A stretch of 64,000 nucleotides of DNA from Crateriforma spongiae. GTDB lineage: Bacteria; Planctomycetota; Planctomycetia; Pirellulales; Pirellulaceae. The stretch covers positions 1 through 64,000 of the forward strand of contig NZ_JAAXMS010000001.1 in the NCBI RefSeq assembly GCF_012290005.1, written 5' to 3'. The translations under genes were made by a program, and so were the position numbers. Each line of letters starts with the position of its first letter. The first letter of the stretch is position 1. Shown here in pieces: positions 1-8,250 of the stretch. Below the pieces are notes generated by a model. The model was not told the DNA's origin, did not search any database, and saw nothing but the letters and a program-made list of their open reading frames with translations.

Positions 1-268
1 GCACGATGAGACACTCGATAGCAGCAACAGTGAAGCAAAACCAGTACATCCTACGTGTATACAGCAGTATCCCCACAGCGAAGACCAGCAATGACATTAT
101 CAGCATTGACGCGAACAAAAACATAATGAAAGTTGGCAGTGGTCCTACTATCACAACATTTTTGGCTAGGAGAAACTGCCCAAGTGAGGTAACGAAAAAG
201 AACAGGCCAGCAACAATGTGCAAGGCTGAAAGCACTCTGACGTGAGTTTTGTCGGTCTCGTTGGTCAT
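1..268 (-). CDS. Multi-pass membrane protein, partial (C-terminus outside window)
   Basis: The minus strand is open from an ATG at 268-266 to the window edge, giving at least 89 codons with no stop. The product begins MTNETDKTHVRVLSALHIVA and contains three hydrophobic stretches (about residues 12-36, 42-71 and 74 onward), so it is an integral membrane protein. GGA lies about 6 nt before the ATG. I do not recognise the family. Codon use is visibly more AT-rich than in the rest of the window, as in the next two genes, which fits an accessory origin. It lies upstream on the same strand as nothing else visible, so its function cannot be inferred. Confidence 0.6.
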   Translation of the reverse strand, partial: MTNETDKTHVRVLSALHIVAGLFFFVTSLGQFLLAKNVVIVGPLPTFIMFLFASMLIMSLLVFAVGILLYTRRMYWFCFTVAAIECLIV

Positions 269-400
269 GGAATGTCCATGTTCTCAGTTGGATAACGGCG
301 GCGACGACCGGGCCGCCGTGGTCGATCGCTGACTTCAACATGACGCGAGCGGCGGCTCCGCGTCAATCGCTTGGTTATCGGGCTTCGGACCCTGTAAAGA

Positions 401-673
401 CTATTCCGCTGGCTCGCCATCGACCTTGGATGTCGCGATGAGCATAAGCGCCATCCATTCCAGAATGGCCTGAAACACAAGTGCGAAGCGAAGCCCCACC
501 ACGACGCCAACGACAGCAAGCACCATCGCGCTGATGAAACCAAAGTACAAACCGACGTATCCAAAGACGACTGCGAAGATTGGAACGGACACATAGGGCG
601 TCTGCTTCATCGCCACACGTAGCCGCTCAATGCACTCGCCATTTCGCTGTGTGTCGTTTGCGTAGTGATTCAT
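401..673 (-). CDS. Small membrane protein, unknown function
   Basis: A 90-residue product starting MNHYANDTQRNGECIERLRV. A charged N-terminus of about 25 residues is followed by a long hydrophobic region (about residues 28-82) rich in Val, Ala, Phe and Gly that can form two or three membrane helices, ending in a short polar tail (SKVDGEPAE). This amphipathic-then-hydrophobic layout is typical of a real small membrane protein and not of an antisense shadow. No family recognised. It sits between the partial membrane gene and the acetyltransferase, all on the minus strand but separated by over 100 nt, so a shared operon is not evident. Confidence 0.55.
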   Translation of the reverse strand: MNHYANDTQRNGECIERLRVAMKQTPYVSVPIFAVVFGYVGLYFGFISAMVLAVVGVVVGLRFALVFQAILEWMALMLIATSKVDGEPAE

Positions 674-803
674 GACGCTACTATCCCTTATCCGACAACG
701 TTCGCCGTCACCGGCCGGCGAGAGTGAAACTAGCCATCGAAAAACGCATTGCCGCCGCTCCAGTGCACGGCTTGGAAATCCGGCGTCTACCCTGATATCT
801 CAG

Positions 804-1388
804 TCAGCCCTCAATCGTACGGAGGATCCGAGCAGGGTTGCCAACAGCAACGACGTTTGCCGGTAGATCCCGCGTGACCACTGCACCTGCGCCAACCACC
901 GTATTGTTGCCGATCGTTACACCAGGACAGACGATAACTCCGCCCCCAAGCCAAACGTTATCGCCAATGATGATCGGCTGAGAGCCTTCCCACTTCGCTT
1001 GGCGGGGCAACGGTTCAATTGGGTGAGTCGCCGTTAGCAGTTGGACGTTAGGTCCGATTTGAACGTCATCACCAATCTCAATCTTGCCGACGTCGAGGCA
1101 AATCAGACCCCAATTAGCAAAGGTACGGGCGCCAATGTGCGTCTGATACCCGTAGTCACACCGAAGCGGTGGGCGAATGACCGTGCCCTCGCCGACGCTT
1201 CCAAACAGTTCGCGCAAAATTCGGTCCTGGACTAGTTTGTCGTCACCGTTGGTTGCATTGAATGCAGCGATGAGTTTCGCCGCGTGGTTACCATCACGAA
1301 CGAGTTCCGGATCGTCGGCAATGTATTGGTCACCGGCGAGCATTCGCTCGCGATTCGAACGACCATCGGGTTGGAATCGTTCATTCAT
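804..1388 (-). CDS. maa: Maltose/galactoside-type O-acetyltransferase (left-handed beta-helix)
   Basis: The 194-residue product matches the maltose/galactoside acetyltransferase family, which moves acetyl from acetyl-CoA to a sugar hydroxyl in the cytoplasm. The N-terminal Mac domain is visible (NRERMLAGDQYIADDPEL, about residues 12-30). The hexapeptide-repeat beta-helix follows: RPPLRCDYGYQTHIG, IGDDVQIGPNVQLLTATHPI with the catalytic His of the ATHP motif (about residue 121), then IIIGDNVWLGGGVIVCPGV and GAGAVVTRDLPANVVAVGNP. Length is normal for the family. The exact sugar cannot be read from sequence. It borders decayed DNA upstream, so it may belong to the accessory segment. Confidence 0.9.
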   Translation of the reverse strand: MNERFQPDGRSNRERMLAGDQYIADDPELVRDGNHAAKLIAAFNATNGDDKLVQDRILRELFGSVGEGTVIRPPLRCDYGYQTHIGARTFANWGLICLDVGKIEIGDDVQIGPNVQLLTATHPIEPLPRQAKWEGSQPIIIGDNVWLGGGVIVCPGVTIGNNTVVGAGAVVTRDLPANVVAVGNPARILRTIEG

Positions 1389-1760
1389 GTATTGACGCCA
1401 GTAAACAAGGTTGCCGCCAAGAGAAAGCCTTCACGTGTTCGGATAACTCTGAATTCTTCAGTGGTTTGGGAAGAATGCCCGTCCGCTCTCCAGATTCGCC
1501 CCTAGCCGAAATCCCCTCCGGTGAGCGGTATTTTAACCGTTCTCCCCGAGTCGGGTGAACGACAAATCCACGCAATGCAAACCGATGGATACGCGTTGAC
1601 CCTTTGCCTTCCTTCGGCACCAACTAGCAAAGGTCAGGCATGTTTTGAGGTGCGTTTCCGCATCCAGAATGACTGAAATTACACCGGTGTAACGGAGTTC
1701 AGCGAATCAGGGTGGAAGCCCAGTTTTGCCCGTTGAACGGGAGACGCTTGCCGCCGATCG
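1389..1760. other. Non-coding stretch, no convincing gene
   Basis: No reading frame here has protein-like composition, and the longest frames look like chance. A short palindrome, ACACCGGTGT, lies near 1681-1690. The stretch is part of the roughly 1 kb of decayed sequence between the acetyltransferase gene and tRNA-Ser. Confidence 0.5.
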
Positions 1761-1985
1761 TTGACGGCACGGCAGATCCATCCGTCGAAACGATCACCGA
1801 CAAAAACCGCATCCAACGCGGCCGAACCGGCGAGCGCCTCGGGTGACGGTCACTCCGCCGCGCAGCACTCGCTGGGCGAGCAGATCGAAGCGGACAAGTA
1901 TCTCCGCAGCGTCAAAGCCGCCGAAGGTCGCATGAGCCTGAAGCAAAAGATCGGCCTGGGCCGCTTCGTGCCGCCGGGGCGTTCG
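1761..1985 (+). pseudogene. Decayed fragment, probable phage-derived gene preceding portal
   Basis: In frame 3 from about 1869 the translation SLGEQIEADKYLRSVKAAEG, then a Lys-rich segment and GLGRFVPPG, has a protein-like charged and helical composition. It then meets the start of the portal-like fragment at 1987. The downstream continuation in the same frame becomes a low-complexity Arg/Pro/Ser run that looks non-coding. I read it as the remaining C-terminal part of a small prophage gene that once overlapped or abutted the portal gene. The family is not identified, and the assignment rests mainly on position. Confidence 0.35.
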
Positions 1986-1986
1986 G

Positions 1987-2190
1987 ATGACCGGACAATT
2001 GATTGGAGTCGACGGCAAGCCACTGACCAGCCGACACGAAAAGACGCGGCGGTCGCCGCTGGCCAAGTACGCCGCCGCCCAGACCACACCGGGCAACCGC
2101 CGGCACTGGGAAATGGAGGACCTACGGCCGGGAAAAGACCTCCGTCCCCTTTGGGGTCTCCTGTTGGTCACCTGGGCAAGAAACGCCTGA
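1987..2190 (+). pseudogene. Phage portal protein (lambda-type), N-terminal remnant
   Basis: From the ATG at 1987 the translation runs MTGQLIGVDGKPLTSRHEKT and then LAKYAAAQTTPGNRRHWEME. The string YxAAQTTxxNRRHW is a hallmark of the N-terminus of lambda-family portal proteins, the ring through which DNA enters the capsid. Intact portals have about 500 residues; here the similarity stops after about 50 residues and the frame ends at 2190, with no capsid, terminase or protease gene nearby. It is therefore a remnant. The position next to the 3' end of tRNA-Ser suits an old prophage integration. Confidence 0.6.
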
Positions 2191-2375
2191 TTCGAAAGAG
2201 TGGCGATTCAGGGCGCGAAAGCTCGCGTCTGCGATCAGGCTCCATCGCTCGAGAGCCGGATCGCGGTGATCGGCCAGAGATCTTCGAGCTTCGGATTTTC
2301 TACCAGAAGAAAGATCGGTGCCGAACTTGATTGCCCCATCCCCTTCGATCGGTTGGGGTGGGGGATGCAGATGTC

Positions 2376-2400
2376 GAAAGCCCGCGAAATGCGGGCTAAA
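2376..2400 (-). terminator. Stem-loop terminator downstream of tRNA-Ser
   Basis: AGCCCGC (2379-2385) and GCGGGCT (2391-2397) form a 7-bp GC-rich stem with a 5-nt loop, 8 nt beyond the tRNA 3' end. Read on the minus strand it is followed by TTTCGA, a weak U-tract. It is a plausible intrinsic terminator for the tRNA transcript. Confidence 0.6.
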
Positions 2401-2404
2401 ACAG

Positions 2405-2487
2405 CGGAGGGCACGGGACTCGAACCCGCAGCCCCTTACGGGGTACCTCAGTTCCAGTGAGGCCGCTCACCAATTCGCTTACCCTCC
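2405..2487 (-). tRNA. tRNA-Ser(GGA)
   Basis: On the minus strand the sequence folds as a class II tRNA. The acceptor stem is GGAGGGT with GCCCTCC (one T:G pair) plus discriminator G at 2405. The anticodon arm is CCTCA, loop CTGGAAC, TGAGG, with anticodon GGA (serine UCC/UCU). A long variable arm CCCC-GTAA-GGGG follows, then a T arm GCGGG-TTCGAGT-CCCGT. The D arm is weak, with only two or three clear pairs. The 3' CCA is not encoded (CTG follows instead). The 3' half faces the prophage-like remnant, the usual geometry for tRNA-directed integration. Confidence 0.93.
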
Positions 2488-2539
2488 TGCGGACGATCAG
2501 GCCGACGCGAGCGAAATCATCGCCCGATTCGATTGATCG

Positions 2540-3832
2540 TCAGTTCGCAAGCTTAGCTCCTGCGATCAGCTTCAAGAAGGCCTCGTTGTTTTCAAAACGG
2601 CCGAGCTGCTTGGTCAATTGTTCCATCGCGTCGATCGGATGCATTTCGCTTAGCGTTCGACGCAGCATGGTGACCGTTTCGTACGTTTCTTCGTCATGCA
2701 GCAATTCTTCGCGACGCGTTCCACTTTGGCTGATATCGATCGAGGGCCAAATGCGTCGGTCGGCCATCCGCCGATCCAAGACCAGTTCCATGTTCCCGGT
2801 TCCTTTGAACTCTTGGAAAATGGCTTCGTCCATGCGGCTGTTGGTGTCGACCAGGCAGGTACCGACGATGGTCAGCGAACCGCCTTCTTGGAACGCACGT
2901 GCGGTCGCAAACAGCTTCTTCGGGATATCCATTGCTTTGATATCCAGACCGCCCGACATTGTCGCGCGGCCGCGGCCGGTGCTGCCGACCCATTTATTGA
3001 AGGCACGGGCCAGGCGGGTGATCGAATCGAGCATCAAGAAGACGTCTTCGCCACGTTCGGCCAAACGCTTGGCCCGGTCGATAACCAGCTGGCTGAGACG
3101 GACGTGGCTGTCAACGTCCATGTCCAGGCTGCTGGCGATGACTTGTCCGCCCTGGACATTGCGGCGCATGTCGGTGACTTCTTCGGGCCGCTCGTCGATC
3201 AGCAGCACCATCAGCTTCAGGTCGGGATGGTTCTGTGCGATCCCGGCAGCGATGTTTTGCAGCATGATCGTTTTTCCGCTGCGTGGCGGCGCGACGATCA
3301 AGGCACGTTGGCCTTTGCCCAGCGGTGCCAGCAAATCGATCACACGGTTGGTCACCGGTTTTTGGCCGACTTCCAGGTGCAGCCATTCTTCCGGGTTGAT
3401 CGCGGTCAAGCTGTCAAAGTTCTTCACGTTCAAATAGTCTTCCGGCGGCATGCCTTCGACTTCGGTGATTTCTTTGACGCGAGGACCCTGTTGGCGACGT
3501 GCCTGTTGGACCATCCCCTTGATGTAGACGCCCTGCCGAAGGCCGAAGCGTTCGATCATCGTCCCCGGCACGAAGGGATCGCTCCGTTCGCGGGTGTAAT
3601 CGTTTTCTTCGCTGCGCAGGAAACCGTATCCATTGGGATGCAGTTCCAGGATGCCTTCACCGGCTTCCATGGGCGCATCTGATTGGAAATCGGCGTCACC
3701 GTTGGCCTGCGGGTTACCGCCATTGCCGCCACGACGGCGACGTCGGCCTCTCGATTTGGGCGCTCCATTATCGTTGCCCTGGCCATTGCCAGAGCCACTT
3801 CGGCTCCTGGGAGCCCTTTTCTTTTTCGCCAT
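2540..3832 (-). CDS. rho: Transcription termination factor Rho
   Basis: A 430-residue RNA-dependent ATPase/helicase that loads on nascent RNA and ends transcription. Residues 1-50 form a basic, Gly/Asn/Arg-rich tail in place of the usual N-terminal helix bundle. The cold-shock-like RNA-binding domain follows (GILELHPNGYGFLRS, about 60-74; GVYIKGMVQQ, about 101-110). The RecA-type ATPase has Walker A APPRSGKT (181-188), Walker B LMVLLIDE (207-214), and the Q and R loops around ITRLARAFN (271-279) and STGRGRATMSGG. The GGATGACAA before the ATG gives a short Shine-Dalgarno match. The gene stands alone, with a 745-nt upstream region. Many Rho genes are autoregulated through long leaders, but that is only a possibility here. 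Confidence 0.98.
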   Translation of the reverse strand: MAKKKRAPRSRSGSGNGQGNDNGAPKSRGRRRRRGGNGGNPQANGDADFQSDAPMEAGEGILELHPNGYGFLRSEENDYTRERSDPFVPGTMIERFGLRQGVYIKGMVQQARRQQGPRVKEITEVEGMPPEDYLNVKNFDSLTAINPEEWLHLEVGQKPVTNRVIDLLAPLGKGQRALIVAPPRSGKTIMLQNIAAGIAQNHPDLKLMVLLIDERPEEVTDMRRNVQGGQVIASSLDMDVDSHVRLSQLVIDRAKRLAERGEDVFLMLDSITRLARAFNKWVGSTGRGRATMSGGLDIKAMDIPKKLFATARAFQEGGSLTIVGTCLVDTNSRMDEAIFQEFKGTGNMELVLDRRMADRRIWPSIDISQSGTRREELLHDEETYETVTMLRRTLSEMHPIDAMEQLTKQLGRFENNEAFLKLIAGAKLAN

Positions 3833-4577
3833 TTGTCATCCAAACCGCACGTTCATTCCGCGCAATCGCGGCCTAAACGTAAGCATCAAGAAAGGTCGCT
3901 GTGGTCCGAGAAAGGGAAAGAAAAACTCCGTCCGGTGCCGCGACAACGCAGCCGGTGGAATTAAATTGTTCTGGAATCGGTTTTGTTTCTGGAAAGTCAG
4001 TCAGATTCAGCCCGGCAAGGACCGATCTGTCGGCCAGTCATGACGACTCAGGGCCGTGACTCGTTAGATTTTCAACGGGTGAATTTCGGCTCCGCTCCGA
4101 TTAAAACCCGGCCAGCGATCGATACCTGTGATCATGCCGTGCGATGCCGCCCATTTCGATTCATGTCGGGCGACGGATCAGAGAGAGACACTCCCGTGTC
4201 TGATTGGGAATGTCGACGGGATCAAATCCCGAGTCCCATGTTCTGCTCCCAAATATAGAACCCGTTCGCCCAATGTCAAGAGAAGATGTCGCGGGCAACT
4301 TGGGGGGATCGCGGCGACGCCGGCAGAGTTTGATGCGATAGCGGAGCCGACATTGGTCCGCCGACGTTGGGGCATTCGGGGGGATTTGCCGGAAAACTTT
4401 GCCTGGTCGGCAATTTCGGTTCAAGCGGTACGACCGTGGCCGTCGATGGTGGGTGATGGGGCGATCTGTCTGCCGTCGCTGAGGCAGCCCTAGACGCCAC
4501 CCACCAAATTTCGCTACCTCCCCCAAGAACCATGATCCGGTCCCAATACCGGTTCGACGCGAAAAAGGAATTTTGCG
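3833..4577. other. Divergent intergenic region between rho and thioredoxin-like gene
   Basis: This 745-nt stretch between two divergent genes has no reading frame with convincing protein composition. It should hold promoters for both genes. A nested inverted structure at 4205-4251 (TGGGA...TCCCA enclosing CGGGATCAAATCCCG) is the only secondary structure I noticed. It could lie in a rho leader. The RBS AAAAAGGA at 4561-4568 belongs to the downstream plus-strand gene. Confidence 0.5.
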
Positions 4578-5738
4578 ATGTGCCGTCTCCTAACAAAACA
4601 CGCCGCCATGACCGCGATCGCCATGGTCGTCGCGCTGGCCGGCTCATTCGCTGTGGCCGCCGAATCCGGCATCCCCTGGCAATCCAATTTGAAGCAGGCC
4701 CACGCCGAAGCCAGCCGTGACGGCAAGCTGCTGTTATTGCACTTTTACGGTGACAACTGTCCTTGGTGCGATCGGTTGGAAGCCGGTGCATTCCAGAACG
4801 GTGCCGTCGCCGCTGCGATCACATCGAAATACGTGCCGGTGAAAATTCACGTCGGCAAAGATCCCGCTATCGCAAAGATGTTCCAGGTCAAAAGTTTGCC
4901 GACCGACGTGGTGGTGACGCTGAAGGGCGAAAAGTTATCGCACAAGGTCAGCCCACAAGACCCGCGTCAGTACGTGGCGATGCTGAACACCGCGGCCGCA
5001 TCGGCCGGCCCCGCCGCCGAACCCCAGACCATGATGGCGGCAAGCCAGCCGGCACCGACGCCCTCCCCTGCACCGGCGGCGACGCCGGAGCCGGCACCGG
5101 TGGTTTCGACCGTTGCGGGACAGACCAACAATCAATTTGCGTTGCCCAAAGCGGCAATCGCACCCGGCGGTGTTCAGGCGACGGCCGCCGGCGCTCGCAC
5201 CGATGCAATGACGTTGGACATGCCGGCGCAGATCGCCGTGCCACCGACCGCCAATCAGCCCGCGGCCGCATCACCCCAAACGCCCGCGGTTCCACCCGCC
5301 GCAACCGATGCTGAGGCGGACGTCGCGGCCGCAGCCCCGGCTGTCGCGCCCAGCGATGACCTGCCTCCGCTGGCGCTGGAAGGTTACTGTGCCGTCAGTA
5401 TCAACGAAGACTACGCTTGGGTCGAAGGCAAGCCCGAGCACGGCGTCCTGCACCTGGGACGCCTGTACTTATTCAGCAGTGCCGAAAACAAGCAAAAGTT
5501 CTTGGCTGATCCGAAACCCTACACGCCGGTGATGAACGAAATCGACGTGGTGCGGTTCTTCGAAGAAAAACGCATCGTTCCCGGAAAGCGTGATTATGGC
5601 GTGAAGGATCCGATTCATGGCCGCATGTTCTTCTTCGCTGACCAAGCGGCACGTGACCACTTTGAAAACCAATTCGAACGGTACACCGATGCCGCCATCG
5701 AAGTGATGGACCAAGCGATCGGCGACGCTAACCCGTAA
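4578..5738 (+). CDS. Exported thioredoxin-like protein with C-terminal YHS-like domain
   Basis: A 386-residue protein. Residues 1-29 are a signal peptide (MTAIAMVVALAGSFAVAAES core). A thioredoxin fold follows with LLLLHFYGDNCPWCDRLE, whose CPWC redox motif sits near residues 62-65, and the cis-Pro region SLPTDVVVTLKG near 105-115. A Pro/Ala-rich linker (about 145-265) leads to a C-terminal domain with GYCAVSINEDYAWVEG, GRLYLFSSAENKQKFLADP and a second half-repeat GRMFFFADQAARDHFENQ, resembling YHS domains that bind metal or heme-linked partners. An AAGGA Shine-Dalgarno precedes the ATG. It probably acts in the periplasm on thiol redox or metal handling. The combination of domains is inferred, the thioredoxin part is clear. 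Confidence 0.85.
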   Translation: MCRLLTKHAAMTAIAMVVALAGSFAVAAESGIPWQSNLKQAHAEASRDGKLLLLHFYGDNCPWCDRLEAGAFQNGAVAAAITSKYVPVKIHVGKDPAIAKMFQVKSLPTDVVVTLKGEKLSHKVSPQDPRQYVAMLNTAAASAGPAAEPQTMMAASQPAPTPSPAPAATPEPAPVVSTVAGQTNNQFALPKAAIAPGGVQATAAGARTDAMTLDMPAQIAVPPTANQPAAASPQTPAVPPAATDAEADVAAAAPAVAPSDDLPPLALEGYCAVSINEDYAWVEGKPEHGVLHLGRLYLFSSAENKQKFLADPKPYTPVMNEIDVVRFFEEKRIVPGKRDYGVKDPIHGRMFFFADQAARDHFENQFERYTDAAIEVMDQAIGDANP

Positions 5739-5832
5739 TGCTGGGATCAGCTTCGCCGCTGTCGCGGGCCCGTCGATCGGTTGTGGTTGGGCGCGAAAGG
5801 CTTGGCCGCGTGCCATGCCCCGAAGAAACCCA

Positions 5833-6096
5833 TCAGTACCGGTTCACCGGTGAACGCTGCGACTGGGGCGTCGCATAGGACGGTCGAATCCCGTTCAGGA
5901 TGGACACACCGGCGACGAAGCACATCGCGGCGACCAGCATGACCATGGTGCGGGCGGCGGTTCGTCCGAAACGCTCGTCCACGGCGCGGACGGATCGTAA
6001 TTGAAAGGGCACTTGCCAGGGACCTAGCGCGACCGCCGTGGCGACGACCGCCAAAACCAGGGCGATGCCGCCCACCAGAGAATCGCCGTAACTCAA
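5833..6096 (-). CDS. Small two-helix membrane protein
   Basis: An 87-residue product with a hydrophobic segment at residues 7-27 (LVGGIALVLAVVATAVAL) and a second at about 47-67 (ARTMVMLVAAMCFVAGVSIL). They flank a charged loop, ERFGRTAAR. It starts with TTG at 6096, whose TTGA overlaps the TGA stop of the upstream HEAT/TPR gene, so translation is probably coupled. No family recognised. The tight coupling suggests it works with, or is co-expressed with, the HEAT/TPR protein. Confidence 0.65.
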   Translation of the reverse strand: MSYGDSLVGGIALVLAVVATAVALGPWQVPFQLRSVRAVDERFGRTAARTMVMLVAAMCFVAGVSILNGIRPSYATPQSQRSPVNRY

Positions 6097-6839
6097 GAAT
6101 CAAAATCGCGTTGACGGAGCCGGCGGCGAATCTGGCGGATCTGCAGTCGCGCCGATTCAACGTCCGGGTTGATGCTGAGACAGCGTTGCAGGGCACGCAA
6201 CGCACCTTCGGGATCACCCAGGATCAGTCGGCATTTCGCCAAGCCTTGCCACGCCGGGTAATGGAATCGGCACCGCCAAAGGCATGCGTGATAGGCGGCT
6301 CGGGCTTGGTCGTAATTTTCCAAACCGTGCCAACAGATCGCCAATTGGTGATGGGCTTCGGCATACATCGGCGCTTGGTCGCACAGAATCATCGACGGTG
6401 CCAACGCGGCGGCGTGTTCGCCACCATCGTTCAGGTGCATCAGCTTCAGCAATTGCTGGTGATGCCGCGGGGCGGCCGAACGAATCAGCAACGCGCCAAA
6501 GGCGTCATCGGCGGCCAAGCGGACACCGCGGTCGGGATCGCTGATCGCACGTCCCAGCGGGTCGATCGTTCGGTGGTCTCCCAGCATGCCAAGTGCCAAC
6601 GCAGCGGCACGACGCATTTCCACGTCGCCGCGTAACAGCAGCGACGCGATGGTCGTTACCGAGTAGTGTTCGTCAACTTGGGATGCGAATCGTGTCGAAT
6701 CGGCCGTCGCCAAAAATTTGCGATAGGCGGTCGTCAGCCGGGTCGTCCGAACAACAGGTGAGGTCACAGCAATATCCGTCAAAGGGTGATGTTCGCAGTT
6801 CGGTCGCGAGCATCCTAGGCAGGTCAGCCGGAACGGCAA
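6093..6839 (-). CDS. HEAT- and TPR-repeat protein
   Basis: A product of up to 248 residues. Residues about 60-115 contain HEAT-like repeats (MRRAAALALGMLGDHRTIDP, then VRLAADDAFGALLI). Residues about 145-235 contain TPR-like helices (AEAHHQLAICWHGLENYDQA, HYPAWQGLAKCRLILGDPEG). Both are protein-interaction scaffolds, and no catalytic motif is seen. The frame opens at TTG 6839. A GTG at 6767 is an alternative start, and the Cys-rich first 25 residues may not be translated. Its stop overlaps the start of the small membrane protein gene downstream, so the two form a pair. Confidence 0.7.
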   Translation of the reverse strand: MPFRLTCLGCSRPNCEHHPLTDIAVTSPVVRTTRLTTAYRKFLATADSTRFASQVDEHYSVTTIASLLLRGDVEMRRAAALALGMLGDHRTIDPLGRAISDPDRGVRLAADDAFGALLIRSAAPRHHQQLLKLMHLNDGGEHAAALAPSMILCDQAPMYAEAHHQLAICWHGLENYDQARAAYHACLWRCRFHYPAWQGLAKCRLILGDPEGALRALQRCLSINPDVESARLQIRQIRRRLRQRDFDS

Positions 6840-6960
6840 CCAGGCATCCTTTGGCGGTTCAGGTCACCCGAAACGGTTGCGGCAGTCAAGACAACCCCGT
6901 CACTGCCGACGAGTCTAATTACGGGACCACCGCCCAACAACTCGCTAAGATGAATCCCAG

Positions 6961-8250
6961 GTGAATGTCCCGTGTCGGGCCGTCGGAGGGGACGGATGGC
7001 AAATCAGGTCGGGTCTCCAAAACTGCCTAAATTGCGTAATTGTTGCCGTGTTTTCTCTCTCGAATTCGACCGGATTTATTTCATCGGCCGGACACTTTCG
7101 ATCCACGGGGCGTCGGCCGGCCTGGGCGGGGCTATGGGGCGTTTTGCTAGCGTCATGTTTCGCCTCCTCGCCCGATGCGGCGACACCGGAATCGATCGTC
7201 GCCGATCGCGAAGCCTATCGGACCTTGGCCAGCCCGATGACGATGCGGGCCGAAGGCCAGACCATCGGCCAGGTGGTCGACCAACTGGCGACCACGCGAA
7301 CCCTGAATTTGTGGCGTCAGCGGGATCTGGACTGGGACGCCGAACTGCCCGAAATCAGTTTGGGACCCAGCGTTGCCGCCGCACTGCAGCAGGTCGTCGA
7401 TCGGTTGGACGCCACCTTGGTCGTGCGCAGCGGCGTGGTGCTGGTCGGTCGGTCGGCCTGGATCGAGCGTAATTTGGCCGAATTGCATCGGGCCGAACTG
7501 GGTGGGGCCCAACTGAATGAGGCGCGTACCGTGGGCTCGCAGCGACGCACCACGGGGGCATCGGTTGCCCGCCCCGCCGCCCACTTGGTATCCATCCGCT
7601 GGCCCGACCTGATCACCCCGTCCGAGTTGGTCCGTCTGGCCCGGCGTGCCGATGGCGTGCACACCGCGGAACTGTCCCCTTCGGACATCGCCAGTCGACC
7701 CGAAGTTGATGATGAGTTTCCACATGATCTGTGGCCGGCCGGTCAGTTGATAAGGGTTGCACCGGAGTCGGTGGAATCATTGGTGCGAAGCCAGTTTGCC
7801 GCACAGTCTGAACCATCCGAGGCGTGGCAGGATCGCTATCCCGGCGTGATCGGCAGTGGTCGTTGGGGACGGCGGGTACGCACCGCTGTGGGAGCGGGCA
7901 GAATGTCGACCGCCAATGGAACCGTGACACTGACCGGAACCGCGGCGACGCACCGGGTAGCATTGCAAACACTGTTGCAAGCGTTCTTGGCGCGGGCGAA
8001 ATCGGCGACAACGGGCAAAGCGGCCACATTTGATTTCAAGGTGGAAAATCAACCGGCGTCCCACGTGCTGGAATCGCTGGCGCACGCCGCCGAAGTTCCA
8101 TTGCAGGTCGAAATCGATGAGCCGGCTCGGGTGCAACAGCGTGTGACGTTTTCGGCTGAAAAGAAAACGTTGGAGCAGTTGGCTCAGCAGGCGGCATCCG
8201 AAGCGGGTTTGCAGATCCAATTCCAAGCCGATCGCTGGATCATCCGCTGA
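6961..8250 (+). CDS. Exported protein with two STN/secretin-like short domains
   Basis: The open frame has 429 residues from GTG 6961. The true start is likely later (for example GTG 7048), because the signal-like segment WGVLLASCFASSPDAATPES lies at about residues 58-77. Two similar modules are visible. One is N-terminal (MTMRAEGQTIGQVVDQLATT, then SVAAALQQVVDRLDATLVVR). The other is C-terminal (FDFKVENQPASHVLESLAHA, then KKTLEQLAQQAASEAGLQIQ). Both follow the STN pattern found at the N-terminus of secretins and TonB-dependent transducers, a fold that binds partners in the periplasm. No membrane barrel follows. The last 11 nt overlap the end of the convergent HD-GYP-like gene. Confidence 0.65.
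   Translation: MNVPCRAVGGDGWQIRSGLQNCLNCVIVAVFSLSNSTGFISSAGHFRSTGRRPAWAGLWGVLLASCFASSPDAATPESIVADREAYRTLASPMTMRAEGQTIGQVVDQLATTRTLNLWRQRDLDWDAELPEISLGPSVAAALQQVVDRLDATLVVRSGVVLVGRSAWIERNLAELHRAELGGAQLNEARTVGSQRRTTGASVARPAAHLVSIRWPDLITPSELVRLARRADGVHTAELSPSDIASRPEVDDEFPHDLWPAGQLIRVAPESVESLVRSQFAAQSEPSEAWQDRYPGVIGSGRWGRRVRTAVGAGRMSTANGTVTLTGTAATHRVALQTLLQAFLARAKSATTGKAATFDFKVENQPASHVLESLAHAAEVPLQVEIDEPARVQQRVTFSAEKKTLEQLAQQAASEAGLQIQFQADRWIIR

Noticed and set aside
1381-1623. 80-codon minus-strand frame in the decayed region
   Set aside because: No hydrophobic pattern, motif or neighbour supports it; composition looks random.
2457-3437. Plus-strand frames opposite rho
   Set aside because: Ser/Arg-rich shadow translations of the rho gene on the other strand.
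4205-4251. tRNA-like nested hairpin upstream of rho (TGGGA...TCCCA with CGGGATTTGATCCCG on the minus strand)
   Set aside because: Only 47 nt, with no anticodon arm or complete T-loop consensus; treated as possible leader structure only.
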